Part shown: piece after piece, positions 1 to 12,175 of the stretch
How positions within the stretch are numbered: the stretch's first letter is position 1
How the letters are laid out: each line of letters begins with the position of its first letter
Assembly (NCBI GenBank): GCA_028671895.1
Contig: CM053813.1
Location: forward strand, 41,325,501 to 41,389,500
Source: Oenanthe sinensis
Lineage: Eukaryota > Streptophyta > Magnoliopsida > Apiales > Apiaceae
Direction of reading: 5' to 3'
Length of the DNA: 64,000 nucleotides
The notes under the pieces: model-generated
Database searches by the model: none
What the model was told of the DNA's origin: nothing
What the model saw: only the letters and a program-made list of their open reading frames with translations
Position numbers and translations under genes: made by a program

Positions 1-1877
1 TTTAATTTAAACTAAATAATCTCAAACTTTTAAAATATAAAAAATATTATATAATCGAGATTAAATTTTGGTTTAGTTAATGCAATTTTTGGGTTACCTT
101 ATTTATTATTTTTAAAATTAATTAAAAATATATGTTATATTTAAAAAGTTTAAATTGAAATTAAAAAGCAAGTAGTTAAGTATAGTTAAACATCGATAAA
201 TGAATACGTTTTGAGACTGAAAAATTATATTCGTTAATCGAAATTATTCATTTATCAAGATCAAAAATATTAATTAATCATAATTATTCATTTATCAATG
301 TCAAAAATACACGGTCTCTATTGCATACAATAAAATACAAAGAAAGCTTTAAAAGTGTTATTATTGAATTTTTTGTTTACCACGCATACATACGAGAGCC
401 ACAGGAATAAAAGTAAGTTTTTTCTTCACATTTTCTGCTTCTAACTTGAGCCTCTGCCAAAAAATGAACTCAATCTCTATGTCAATGAGGCAAAGCATGA
501 TGAAATTAGCAATCTAAAAACAAAAAAAACCCATCAAATATTCAGATAGCAACTATCAAATATTCAAATAGCAATTATGCTTATTGTAACTAAACATCAC
601 TTATCAAGTTACCATCTAAATCCAGAAAGTGTTTTATCCTACTACATATGATGAAAGGCGATATTTATTTTGAATACACTTTTCTTATACAAAAATAAGT
701 GTTATACTACTTAATAAGTTATTTAGGAAAAAAAAAAAATAGTAATACTAGTATTAAGTAATGAGTCCTAATCCCCGACAATCGTTTGCCATCATCATTT
801 ATCCATTATAACTTTCCGCTCATAGCGTAAACACTAAACAATTTTGTCAATCCAGGGGTCCACGTCATCTATCCGAGTTTCTGAAAAGCTATTATCTAGG
901 GTTTTTTTATTGTCCGCGGAAAAAAACGCAGATAGATGACTGGTCAATCATAGCTTGCTTCATATCTCGAGGTGCAAAAAAATTACTCAACTACTCGAGG
1001 TGCACATTATTTTGAATAATTTTGCATTCCAACAATTGTTTTTGGATTATCTCGGTGAATTTATTAGTAGTTTTGCTTTTCTCCCGATGCACTTTCTAAT
1101 TTTCATTTTTTAGGTGAAGAAAATGAAAAATTGCCCATTACAATGAGTGAAGCTCATATATAGAGAATACTCCAATCAGCTAAACCTAACAAACTAGAGA
1201 ACCCCCACTTCAAAGTCACAGTACACGAGTCTTACTTGTATGGTGGAACCATAGTAAGCTTTTCAACTCGTCTAAGTTGGTTTTTGGATCGTAATTATGT
1301 TACTATTCTTACTTTAATGTTAATTGTTATGTAATAATATTTTAGAAATCTATCGTTATTCTTGACTTTTCAGAGTTTGCCCAAGCATTTTATATGTAGA
1401 TATATAACGAATGATGGTTGCACTGCTATCGTTTGAATTTCAGATAGAGGAATTTGGTCAATTAAGTGCTACATCCATAACCAGTGCGCCAAATTCAGTG
1501 CTAGTCGGAAGAACTTCTCAGAACAAAATAATTTGGTTGCAGGTGACATTTGTGGTTTCGAGTTGGTTAACCAGTTAGAGAGGTTGTTGAATGTTATGAT
1601 TTTTCGATTGGAATCATAAAAGTTCAAGTAAAATCCCTATATATATTCTATCGCTAGTAACTGATTTTAATCATTCAAGTGATAGTTTTTGTTCATGATA
1701 ATTTGTGGTTTAACTTCATATCGAACAATTCAACACCAACTCTTAGTATTTGTTGAAATCTTCAATTATCTACCTATTATTTAGGTAGGATAAATTAGTT
1801 ATGAATAAGTCATAGAAGTAGTGGACTGGTAGCTATTTTTTTCCTCTCTCTCTATATATATAAGTCATAGAAAGAAT
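1..1877. other. AT-rich intergenic DNA
   Basis: No open frame of useful length and no recognisable domain on either strand. The stretch is AT-rich with short A and T runs. Two nearby copies of the phrase CTCGAGGTGCA (about 967 and 995) are the only local structure I noticed. Nothing here supports a gene. Confidence 0.6.
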
Positions 1878-2061
1878 GGTACACCTTAATACAATGAATA
1901 AAGGACCTAAATTCCAACACATAATATGGATGAAAGTTCATGTCTGAAAATAAATCGTAATGAATGACCGGTACACACTAATACAGTGAATAAAGAACCT
2001 AAATTCTAACACATAATATGGATAAAAGTTTATGACCGAAAAAAATCATAATGAATGATGA
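1878..2061. repeat. two-copy tandem repeat, 92-bp period
   Basis: Two adjacent copies begin at GGTACAC (1878 and 1970). Both contain, in the same order, AATACA(A/G)TGAATAAA, CCTAAATTC, AACACATAATATGGAT and AATGAATGA. They differ by scattered substitutions, so the duplication is not recent. It is non-coding. Confidence 0.75.
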
Positions 2062-2334
2062 TTTTCAGATAAATAACAAAATGCTTCAATACTTAACATG
2101 ACCCCTGGATACCTTTGGAGTTTATAAGCTCAAAATATATAGTGACCAACTCCCTAAACCACGACGGATTTACTGAATGCATAAATGAGAATATTTTGAG
2201 AATAAATGTGACTGATGCATCTTAATTCTCACGAATCGATAAGAGCTAAATTATTTAGATAAAAATATAAACATATGACTGTGAAAGTCAATCTATTTCA
2301 TCATCATAGATGCCTTAATATAGGCATATAAATT

Positions 2335-2480
2335 ACCTGCAACCACTCCTAACACTTGCGCCACTACAAAGTAACGCTACCACTAACTGCATATATAGAT
2401 GAAAATTATCATACCTAAATAATAGGTAACAAAATAGGTAGCAAATAAACTAGCAACACAAGTGTTAGGAATGAGTATCT
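2335..2480. mobile_element. small MITE candidate with CCTAACACTTG inverted ends
   Basis: The left end carries ACTCCTAACACTTGCG and the right end CACAAGTGTTAGGAATG, which is its reverse complement with few mismatches; about 110 bp of AT-rich DNA lies between them. A palindromic ACCTAAATAATAGGT sits in the middle, and the same palindrome sequence occurs near 1772. Size and inverted ends suit a MITE, but I could not fix a target-site duplication. Confidence 0.4.
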
Positions 2481-2489
2481 ACAGAAACT

Positions 2490-4030
2490 ATGCAGATGGG
2501 GAGGTGAATGTATGATTTCAAACTTTTTGAATTTCTTTTGAATCTATTTAATGCATGAACTGATTTTATCTTGTTTGTAGTTTTTATAACTTAACAGTGT
2601 TTACTTAAGAAATGCGGAAATAAAACAAACACTCAAAATTTAACTTTCAAACTAATTGTGTATTATAATGAATTGCTACAAATCCGAGATTCTTGATATG
2701 AATCTGAGCTTCTTGTTGTTGAAAGAAAACAAGATATGAACGATATTCAACACACCACAACTTGTGAAACTGTCCACACTTACTAAATAGACAACATGTG
2801 TCGAGTGCACATGCTTTCACAATCTATTTTTCTATAACTAAAAATAGAAAAAAATATTTTACATTGTACACAATATATTTCTAGCTAAGTTTTATGACTT
2901 GACAGTATTCTTCATTCTGCTTTCTTCCTACTGTCTTTGTTTTATTTTCTTTTCAAGTTTCATTGTAGACTTGTCATTATCTTCACAGGTTTGACTGACC
3001 TGATCATGATAATGCTTCAAATTACTTGTCTTATTCTTCTGTAAATTTTTTGAAAATATCTCCTTAAATCAATCGAATACTCAACTGTATAGCACTTCGA
3101 GAAGACATGAAATAGTCTTCTCGATCGAGTACTTCTGAGATTTCTCGATCAGCCTTTTGACTTGTTACTTCTCGAATGACCAGACTTCTCGAATGGTCCA
3201 TTACCATAGACTTTTCTATTGGTCCCGTTCCTCATACTTCTCGATTGCTTCAATAACTTACTTCTCGATTTGCTTCACTAGACTTCTCGAATGTATATCA
3301 TTTTCACACTTCTCGAATGGCTTCAGATTCTTGACTTCTCAATTGAACACTTTTCTACACTTCTCGATCGAATACTGAGCCAATGAGTATTTTTAGACTT
3401 CTCTACCAGTTTCACATGTTACTTCTCTACCAAGGTGACTTCTCGATCGAACACTTGACTTAGAAGATTTTCCATCATGTAATTCTTATTTTGGTGAAGT
3501 CTTCTCAGGCTTGATGCATGATCCAGAATTGAATCTTCTATCAATATTTATTATTGACTTACAATTATACATTTGAATTTGCAATAGAAACATATTTCTA
3601 TCAGCAAGTATACATTAAAAGCACTAAGCCACCAGTCTAATACAAGAGTTCTACATGTGCTATAACAAGACAAGTACATTCAATACAATAGGCTTGATTT
3701 GGTCCAACAACAAGCAACATATACACCTAACCTTTGTCACCAATCATGTGCCATGAGCATCCACTGTCTAAGATCCACATAACCTTCTTCTTCTTACTTG
3801 TGCACTGCAATCAAAACAATATCAAGTTTTCTTTGGTACCCAAACTAGGTTGGGTCTTTTATGCTTAGTCATATGAATGTCATTTTTCTTGTTAGCAGTC
3901 ATAATCACTTTATCATACATAATTTCCTTTTTCTGGTTTTGATTCCTAGCTTGGTAAATGCTTCCTGAGCTAGATGCATTTCTAGGTGACATGGAGTGTT
4001 TTCTTCCTTTGATTGACTAGCAGATTTAGG
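2490..4030 (-). mobile_element. rearranged Sirevirus-like copia remnant (LTR plus gag-pol fragment)
   Basis: Read on the minus strand, 3905 to about 3740 encodes PNLVWVPKK and then, after an interruption, WILDSGCSWHM. This resembles the linker and protease region of copia/Sirevirus polyproteins (the WxLDSGCSxHMTG box with its catalytic Asp). The frame is lost straight after this box. From about 3709 downward the sequence looks like an LTR, starting TGTTGGACCAAATC. The coding piece is joined directly to the LTR with the rest of pol missing, so this is a deleted, non-functional remnant. The far LTR limit near 2490 is a guess. Confidence 0.6.
3075..3445. repeat. cluster of ACTTCTCGA motifs inside the presumed LTR
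   Basis: About a dozen copies of ACTTCTCGA(A/T) or close variants (ACTTCTCAA, ACTTCTCTA) occur at irregular 15 to 40-bp spacing. On the minus strand, the element's own sense strand, the motif reads TCGAGAAGT. It lies within the putative Sirevirus-like LTR, so it is probably a subterminal or regulatory repeat of that element rather than an independent array. Confidence 0.65.
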
Positions 4031-4740
4031 CCTAGCAGTTTTGTTGTTTAAATTTTGACTGATACGTCCTTCAACAAACTGTTTCCTTAACCAGTATTCA
4101 TCATATTAAATAAACTTAAAATTTAAAAAATTATTTATAATTCAGATGATATACTTTCAATTTTTTTAGAATTTAGATTGAATAATATTAAATTTTAAAA
4201 GATATTTTTAATCTTAATTAAATATCTATAGATTTTAATAATTATTTTTAATTTAAATTAAATATTCTCAAACTTTTAAAATATAAAAAAATATATTATA
4301 TAATCGAGATTGAATATAGTCGTAAATGATGTGTTTGTTGGTATTTTGGTTTAGTTAATGTAATTGTTGTATTATCTTATTTATTATTTTAAAAATTAAT
4401 TAAAATATAGAATAAAGTTAATGAGATTGATTTCAAAAAATTTCTTAAGATGCAAATACTTTTTAATATAAAATAGTAATACCATTTTTATAATTATAAA
4501 TAATATTATATAATTATAATAACATGCTCATATATTTAAATAAATATATATGAGTTTTCTTTTTAATTTTATTATATGAGGTAAAATAATGTTATATTTA
4601 AAAGTAAAAATACAACCTCCATCCCAACACAGCTCAGACAAGCTTTGGCCTAGGAAGTTGAGAAACTGTATCTATCTCTGTTCATATTACAACTCTTGTT
4701 CCCTAGCTACCGCCTTCACCTTCCTCGTTTCCATTCCTTC
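4031..4740. other. AT-rich upstream region of the MECR gene
   Basis: Mostly A and T, with no gene. Part of it (about 4255-4330, ATTCTCAAACTTTTAAAATAT followed by an ATAATCGAGATTGAAT phrase) repeats the start of the window at 20-70, so the two ends of this 4-kb stretch share a dispersed repeat. A short CA run lies at about 4770-4783, just downstream. Confidence 0.5.
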
Positions 4741-4747
4741 GGTATCA

Positions 4748-4760
4748 CTATATTTAACCC
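4748..4760 (+). promoter_or_regulatory. TATA-like box of the MECR gene
   Basis: CTATATTTAACC lies about 60 bp before the ATG at 4811 and is followed by a pyrimidine/CA-rich leader (CACACACACAC). Position and composition fit a plant core promoter; assigned by position only. Confidence 0.4.
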
Positions 4761-4810
4761 CACCTATACACACACACACACACTTACATATACACACACC
4801 TTATCAATCA

Positions 4811-7800
4811 ATGGCTTCTTCCTGTTTTTTAAAATCACTAACCCTAAAACCCTTCCATGAACCCTACACTTGTTCAATCTTTATCAACCGTCTCTCTAAT
4901 CTCAAATTCACCGTCCGATCATTCATGTCGCCGCCTTCAACCGCCATTATGTATGATCGTGAAGGGCCTCCTGATTCTGTCACCAAGTAATTCCTCTTTC
5001 TCGATAAATTAATAATTTATTCGTGATGCATTATATTTTTATAATACTAGTGGAACCAAGGTTATTAATCTATAGAGGTTTTTGTGTAATTTATAGCTAT
5101 TATTGTGATTATTTAATTATTTAATTGTGTGATTATGTGACATTTGGGTGCAGAATGGTGGAGGTACCTTCGGTTCAAATAAAAGAGAATGACATTTGTG
5201 TTAAGATGCTTGCTGCTCCTATTAATCCGTCGGATATCAATAGAATTCAAGGTTGTTTTATGATCTCATTTCACTTTATTATTGGTTTTCTTTTTCAAAT
5301 CATGGGTTTAGTTTTCTATTAGATTGATTAATTAGAACTCGGGAGATCATGTTTGTGTTTTGAAATGGTTAATGTGCTCAAATACTAAAACTGTAGAAGT
5401 TGATTTCAAGTTCGAACTAATAGAAAGGTGGCGAATGGCGATAAACTGATATATATTTTCTATGTAGATCAGATTCACAGCGGAAAAGTAATCTACTTAA
5501 TATAATTATATAATAATAACCCTAACATAATAAATCAGTCCATGTTACATTGAAGCTGATTATTGGCTTCATAATATATATTCCAATAGATTCCCATAAG
5601 ATCAAATAGGTCAGCCATAATGCTCATGCATCATACTCCTCTTCTTTGAAAACAATTGTCCTCAATTGAACGATAGATACATATGAATATCTTAATGTCA
5701 TACTCCGCATCATAAACCCCTAAATGAAGCAAAATGGTCCTTAGGTCGCATCATATGAATATAATTTCACATAACAATATAATTTATTCTATTGAAGTAA
5801 GATAAATTGTTCCATAGGATAGCATGGGCAGTAATACCACCAATTCTTTCAGGCCTACAAGGTGATTTTCATCTTTTATGTTAATTACTTTTTGGAAGAT
5901 GGACCCTAATGTTAAGAAAGTGTAAAAATCGAACCTCTAAGTATGTGAAGTATTAAGAATAAAACCGTCAAACCCATTTTGTGGCGGAATTACTGGAATT
6001 TGAGTGCTTGTAATGTACTAGGATTATGATGGAAAATTGACCCAATATGCCTTCGTGCTATACACACTTTTTTTAAGAGTACATGCTAAATTGTATTACT
6101 TTCTCATTTAAAAAATAACACCTTTATTCTCTTTGTTTTTTTTTTGTGAAAATCGGAAACTTTTCGTAGGTGCTCTTTTTTTTTTTGTCATTTCTTTTTT
6201 CTTTCTTGCAAATGCTAGTTTGGGACTCGACTTCATGTCCCTTAGTTAATCATGTTTTCACCACCCTAATTTTTTGAGGGTTCAGAGAATTATTTTACGC
6301 ATAATTTTTCGTTTCTGCTTTTATTGATTTGAACTGCATAGACATATAGAGAGACTCACAGGTCATTTTCCTTTATTATTTCTTACCGAGAGGCATTATA
6401 GGTGTATACCCTGTAAGGCCACAGGTTCCAGCAGTTGGTGGTTATGAGGGCGTTGGAGAGGTACACTCGTTGGGATCTGCTGTGAAGGGTTTTTCTCCTG
6501 GCGATTTAGTCATTCCATGTCCACCCAGTTTTGGTACTCTCTTTTGCTTATGCCATTGGCTCACTCTATATATCTTAACAAGCTTGTCCTTATATTTGCC
6601 AGTTCTCTTGTTTATTAAACTTTCACATCTGATAAGTTTGAAACAGTTACGGCATAATTACAAGTTCTTGTGTTCTTAAAGTGATGGAACACATTCTGCC
6701 TATAACTTGCATGATGAAGGAAAAATTATGTTTATTACTCAAATTATTGAACTTTTAAGGCTCTGAGCAAACTATGTATCTAGTCTATGAAGAGGATGGA
6801 TTCGACTGTATTGGGATTGTAAATAACTGAAAAAGAATTGAATGCCGACCAAGGTTGTTACGGTGCTGCGATGAGTTGCGGTGCCCGAGGACCTTCACAA
6901 CAATACGGCGTTGTGGCGTTTGTTGTGGCGTCTGTATGACGCCGAAAAAAATCATAATATATGCAAAATTAAAAATTTATTGCTCTACATACTAAGTTAC
7001 TAATTACCAACAATAACACTAATACTATTAAATAAAAAACCATTACTTATAAAATATAATACCATACAAAGTCAAGTAGAAACAAATTGATTAATACACA
7101 AAGGTTAAAACATAAGATTATCAAGTTTTAATTAGGAAGGGGTGCAAAATGTTGTTTTATTCTATTAATTTCACCCGTCATTTGAAAAGCCCAACTTATT
7201 TTGAAAATATATATGCTATACTTATACATATAACGTAGAAATTGAAAAGAAAGATAAGAAGAAAGAGAAAAGAAGATAAGAGAGAAGAAAAAAGAGAAGT
7301 CAGAAGAGATAAGAAGAAAGAGAAGAGATAAGAAAAAAGAGAAGAGATAAGAAGATATGTATGTATATGTTATATGTATGTATATATTACCTGTTGTCTG
7401 GACTCTGGAGATGGAGAGAACCGGAGGAGAAGAAGAGATGGAGTTTGGCGCCTTCTTTTATAGTTTATTAGGGTTTTCTCACCCTTTTATATGTAAGTGG
7501 TGCATCAGGCTTGGATCGGGTAAAGCTCAACATGCCAAACTTTTTTAAAAAAAGTCCAATTTTGTGGCGTCTATGGCGTCCCAAGTCATCTTGTGGCGTC
7601 CTAAGTCGTCTTGTGGCGCTCGATTGATGCATGTTCGCATGTCGATATCGACGTTTTAAGCCTTTTGCACGCCATAACACCAAATGGACGTCAAATGGAC
7701 GCCACATGGACGCCTTAACAACCTTGATGCCAACAATGTAAAATGCCATTTCATGTTCATACTCAAAACAATTAAAGTGATCTACTTTAGATAGTTACTA

Positions 7801-10800
7801 TGCAGCTGAATTAAAACAAGATAATTTAATTTTATATTCGTTTCTTAAAATAATGATAGAATTAATTCGATCCTTGTGGTTTTAGGTACATGGCAGACAT
7901 ATGTGGTGAAAGAGCAGAGTGTTTGGCATAAAGTTGCTAAGGGGACACCAGTAGAATATGCTGCCACTGTGTTTGTTAACCCTTTGACAGCCTTAAGAAT
8001 GCTCGAGGACTTTGTGGATCTAAATCCAGGTGATTTCAGCTTATCATTTTATTGTTAGGTCTATCTTGTTGTACATCATCCTGATTAGTTGTAATGCCTG
8101 AACAGGAGATGCCATTGTGCAGAATGGAGCTACAAGCATCGTTGGGCAGTGCATCATTCAGCTTGGTCGGATTCGTGGTATCAGGAGCATTAATATTATA
8201 AGGGACAGGTGCTAATTAGATTTTAATTGAAAATCTGTAGTACACTCACAATGAAATATGCTAATGCACAGTTATTAGCTTTAGCATGCTTAGGTTTGTC
8301 AGAATGGGCTCTTTAAAATGGTTTATTGCGGTAACATATAGAGTCCTTCACATAATGTGATGAATTTCTTGTTATTAGTAAGCTCTATATTTGGCATTGT
8401 GATAGCCCTCTGTCTTGCTATTTTAGTGTTGACTTATACAAGGAGTATAATCACACATCAAAAATTGTATTTGCTAAAGTAAATCTTTTGAAGTAGAGGT
8501 TCTCTTGCTTGGGGAATTGGTAGAAACAATATGTTGAATATGTAGGAGAATGAAAAATGCCACAAAACATAGTTTAATGGAGCTTTCCATATCTATATAC
8601 TACTCCCTTCTGCTCAATGTACATGTATTTATATAACATGGTTGTATGTCTTGACAACTGACAAGGCTTTTTTAATTATGTCTAATTATTCATCTTAAAT
8701 ATTAGAGTATTTTATTTGTGCTTGGGTTTGTTGGTGAAGGATAGATCTACAACTTTACAAGTTCATTTAGGATTCCTCAATAAAAATTGCCCAAAATGCT
8801 TTTATATTATATGCAGAAGAAGCGGGTACAAAAACGAGCACAAATGGCATAGTGGAAGAAGATGTCAAATATATGACGATGTAGTAATTATATACAACCT
8901 ACTGACCATACAAGACCTCAATGTAATGTCGTGTTTGGTGTGTGTTAGCTTGGGTTTGTCTTTTAACATAGTAGTGACTCTTGTATTTGAAGCAGTCTTC
9001 TGGTTGTTAATAATTTAGATCTTCATGTAAATAAAGCCTTCTCAATCTTAAGCCTTTTATCATCTCATATTTCTGAACCTCTCCTCAAGTTTGTAGATTT
9101 TTTTAATTGTGTAATTCAGTTGATGTTGAGTGTTTGACTTAGCAAGTCATGACTATTTTATACTCACTGGTACAGTGGTTTCTTTCCACGAAATTTCACA
9201 TACTTCATTACATAATCACATCATACTTCCTCCCTTGAAAAATGTTATATTTATTTTCCCAGTAAAGTCCTATCCACTCCCCTAGATCTTCGAGACTCGT
9301 ACTTGGGACCTAAACAATTTTTAGCAGTAACAATCATGTAGTGCGACTGATCTTCTATTATAGGGGAAGTTTATGGTCCAGTTCATTAATGTATTGATGC
9401 TATTTGACCTAGAATTTCCAAAAGCGATAAGTTTGTGAGTCAGAAAAAAGGCTCTGGTCTTCATGGAGTTTTTGTTGCAGAGCTGGATCAGACGAAGCTA
9501 AAGAAAAACTGAAAAATCTGGGTGCGGATGAAGTATATACAGAGAGCCAACTGGAAGTGAAAAATGTGAAAAATCTCCTGGTATGAGATATTTCTGTATA
9601 CCCGAGTTAGAAGAACCATTATCTTGTGCTATACAACGACTTGGGGTCATATACTTTCTAAATGAAGACATAATATAGTACTATTGTACTTTATTTATGG
9701 CTGCTGAACTACCTTGTGTTTCTGTATCATACATTCATACGCATTTGCTTGCTCTTCTGTATGTATTTTAATCATTTTATAACCATTGTGCTAGGCTAAT
9801 ATTCCTGAACCAGCTTTGGGATTTAATTGTGTTGGCGGAAATGCTGCAACACTGGTTATGAAATTCTTGAGGTAAGACGGTATATATTAGTTCTCATTAA
9901 CGTGAACTTTACGCTTTCTCCTAGAGTTTTCCTCCTAAAGTTGATTGAGCCTTCATGGTTTTAGGCAGCGAGGAACAATGGTAACGTATGGTGGAATGTC
10001 CAAGAAACCTGTCACCGTTTCAACGTCGGCCTTCATATTTAAGGTACTAGAATTATCAAAGAAAGATTTCATGTATAAAACAAAATGAAGACACAGAGAC
10101 GAAGATTCTAGATTTTGTGTTCATTATGACTTTATGAAGAAAATGGTTAAGCGCATTGACAAGATTTCTGCCTTTGTGATGACCAATCCCCGAAAACATA
10201 AGTGATACAAATAATGTGAACCTTAGATAATTAAATTAGCAGAAAAATAACGTATTGGCACGACTCTCAATATTCTTTATATTAAACATACAGGATTATA
10301 TCTATTGTATGATATCCTTTCGACTGAGTACATGCAAAAGAATTAATTATGGTATCATAGGTTTATTGGCTCATTTTAATCTCATTTTGTTGTGATCCTA
10401 ATATACACCTTATCTGTTTGTAGGAACTTTCCTTGAGGGGATTTTGGTTGCAAAATCTGATGAGTTCTGCTAAAGGAGAAGAGTGCAAGAGTATGGTAGA
10501 TTACCTTTTGGGCCTTGCTTGTGAAGGGAAATTGACATACGAGTATGTTTGTTTTCCCTTAGTGTTCTCGTCATTTTAACAAATTAGTAATTTGATCATA
10601 TATATACATGCAACTCCACCTGCTTCTACTCCCATTGAAAAAAAAAGTGCGTTCACAACTTCACATTTCAGCTTTAAACAACAGCACCAATAAATCTAGC
10701 TACACCAAGATTACTCTTTAGCAAACATATCAAAAACAATTTTTCTAGATGGATTTATTCAAATAAGGGCGAATTGACATCTTGTAGTAAACTTTCTTAT

Positions 10801-11040
10801 TCAACCTTTCATTACATGATCTCTGATTGATGCTAGACAGAGCATGTACACATCAGTGATGATCATACTGTTGCCAAGTTTTATTCTTCTAGTATTGTTA
10901 ATTTATCAGATTATGTTTTCATGTTAATGGGAAATTTGTTTTACAGGATGGAATCGACCTCCTTTGAGGATTTCCACACAGCGCTGGATAAATCATTGGG
11001 GAAGCTAGGAAGCCAGCCTAAACAAATCCTTAAATTTTAA
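4811..11040 (+). CDS. MECR: mitochondrial 2-enoyl thioester reductase (MECR), 10 exons, 373 aa
   Basis: Predicted NADPH-dependent reductase of trans-2-enoyl-ACP/CoA in mitochondrial type II fatty acid synthesis. Exons: 4811-4986, 5154-5251, 6402-6533, 7886-8029, 8106-8208, 9481-9580, 9795-9871, 9965-10043, 10424-10542, 10947-11040. All junctions are GT-AG and the total of 1,122 nt stays in frame, giving 373 aa against about 375 for the Arabidopsis homologue as I recall it. The first ~50 residues are Ser/Leu/Lys/Arg-rich with few acids, as in a mitochondrial presequence. Family landmarks are INPSDINRIQG then VYP, whose Tyr94 aligns with the catalytic Tyr of yeast Etr1p, GGYEGVGEV, NGATSIVGQ at about 190-198 (nucleotide-binding loop), FNCVGGNAAT, and a C-terminal KQILKF. 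Nothing appears broken. Intron 3 holds a hAT-like insertion. Confidence 0.93.
6850..7726. mobile_element. hAT-like non-autonomous element in MECR intron 3
   Basis: An 877-bp insertion with ends CAAGGTTGTTACGG and CCTTAACAACCTTG, inverted with one mismatch in 14. It is flanked by ATGCCGAC and ATGCCAAC, an 8-bp target duplication with one mismatch. An 8-bp duplication is the hAT superfamily signature. The inside holds a purine-rich GAAGAAAGAGA block (about 7240-7345) and repeated GGCGTC/GACGCC words near both ends. No transposase frame is visible; open frames crossing it are incidental. Confidence 0.75.
8209..9480. other. MECR intron 5, no further gene seen
   Basis: A 1.27-kb intron with an incidental 100-codon open frame that shows no recognisable domain. 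A phrase resembling a Stowaway end (CTCCCTTCTGCTCAATGTAC) occurs near 8605, but no matching right end was found. Confidence 0.5.
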
Positions 11041-11827
11041 CTGGGATCACAGAATGGAAGATGTATAGGTTGTTAGCGAAAGAGGCAAGAGAGGGGAGAC
11101 AATAGAGGAAAGTAAAAGGTGTGTATTCAGGATGCAAGGTTGCTATGTAGGTTACATCATGGGTTCCTGGGCCCTTGACATAATAATATCCTATATTCCA
11201 CTTCTCGAGATTCCAGAGCTATCTATGAAGAGAGACAGAATGTAGTTCATATGTTACTATAACGGCGATCATAGATTTTAATCATATTGTGATTTTTTTT
11301 CAAAAGAGTAATCTTTTTTTGATTTGACAGTTTGAGCATGCTAAACAAGCCTTCATGTTGTATCATTTGTCCATGATTTTATTGGATATCTAACATGTCA
11401 ATTTCTCAGTGTCGCATACAAAAGATATATAATACTGTAGTGAAGTATATTTACAGGCAGTTAAAAGTAATGCAGGACGCAAATTCCTATAATATACTAT
11501 TTCTATAACTGTCTATTAAATGGCTTATTTTGGTTGCATTTTTGTCTTGTGTTCTGCTCCCTCCGTCCCAATGACCATTTTTGGTGTTGGGTGAATTGTT
11601 GTCGAGATTAATATTATTGTATTAAAATTCCAACCTTTTAATAAACTTCCACCGTCATCCGGCGGTTAGAATATCTGGCTTCACCCAGGAAACCCGGGTA
11701 AGATTCCCGTGGAATATTTTATCAAATCCTTATGTATTATTCTTCAAGAAATTGCTATTTTCTAAGTGCGTTTGATTTTAACTCTGGTATTTGCTCTCAC
11801 TTCTCTCTTTTTCCTTCTAAAAGATGT
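11041..11827. other. MECR 3' region and partial Stowaway-like end
   Basis: The transcript's 3' untranslated region probably occupies the first few hundred bases; no polyadenylation site is clear. Near 11557 the phrase GCTCCCTCCGTCCCAATGA matches the conserved terminal repeat of plant Stowaway-type MITEs, but I found no partner end, so this is either a fragment or chance similarity. No gene. Confidence 0.45.
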
Positions 11828-12175
11828 CAAGCACAATGATATTATGTTAATATCAAATCATAACCCCTTCATGAAGAGTAGGACATGCAGCAATAAAGAT
11901 AGAATTTAAAAAAAAAACAAATTATAGCATAACAAGCAGTCAAGCACAATGATATTATGTTAATATCAAATCATAACCCCTTGCCAAAAAATATATCAAG
12001 ATAGACCTGCACCAGTTCATGAAGAGTAGGACATGCAGCAATAAAGATAGAATTTAAAAATAAAAAAAATTAGAGCATAACAAGCAGTCAAGCACAATGA
12101 TATTATGTTAATATCAAATCATAACCCCTTGCCAAAAAATATATCAAGATAGACGTGCACCAGTTCATGAAGATA
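11828..12175 (+). repeat. direct tandem repeat, 148-bp unit
   Basis: Copies begin with CAAGCACAATGATATTATG at 11828, 11941 and 12089. The second is 148 bp long. The first is 113 bp because it lacks a 35-bp block that begins TTGCCAAAAAATATATCAAG in the other copies. The third is cut off after CCAGTTCATGAAG. Copies are almost identical outside the deletion, so the array is young. No coding capacity. Confidence 0.85.

Noticed and set aside
3075..3445. Possible CRISPR-like array because of the repeated ACTTCTCGA motif
   Set aside because: Repeats are too short and unevenly spaced, and the setting is a plant retrotransposon LTR.
7468..7749. 93-codon minus-strand open frame with Arg/His-rich sequence
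   Set aside because: Lies across the right end of the hAT-like element in MECR intron 3 and contains its GACGCC repeats; no recognisable domain.
8716..9018. 100-codon open frame in MECR intron 5
   Set aside because: Fully intronic, no domain, and codon use like AT-rich noncoding DNA.
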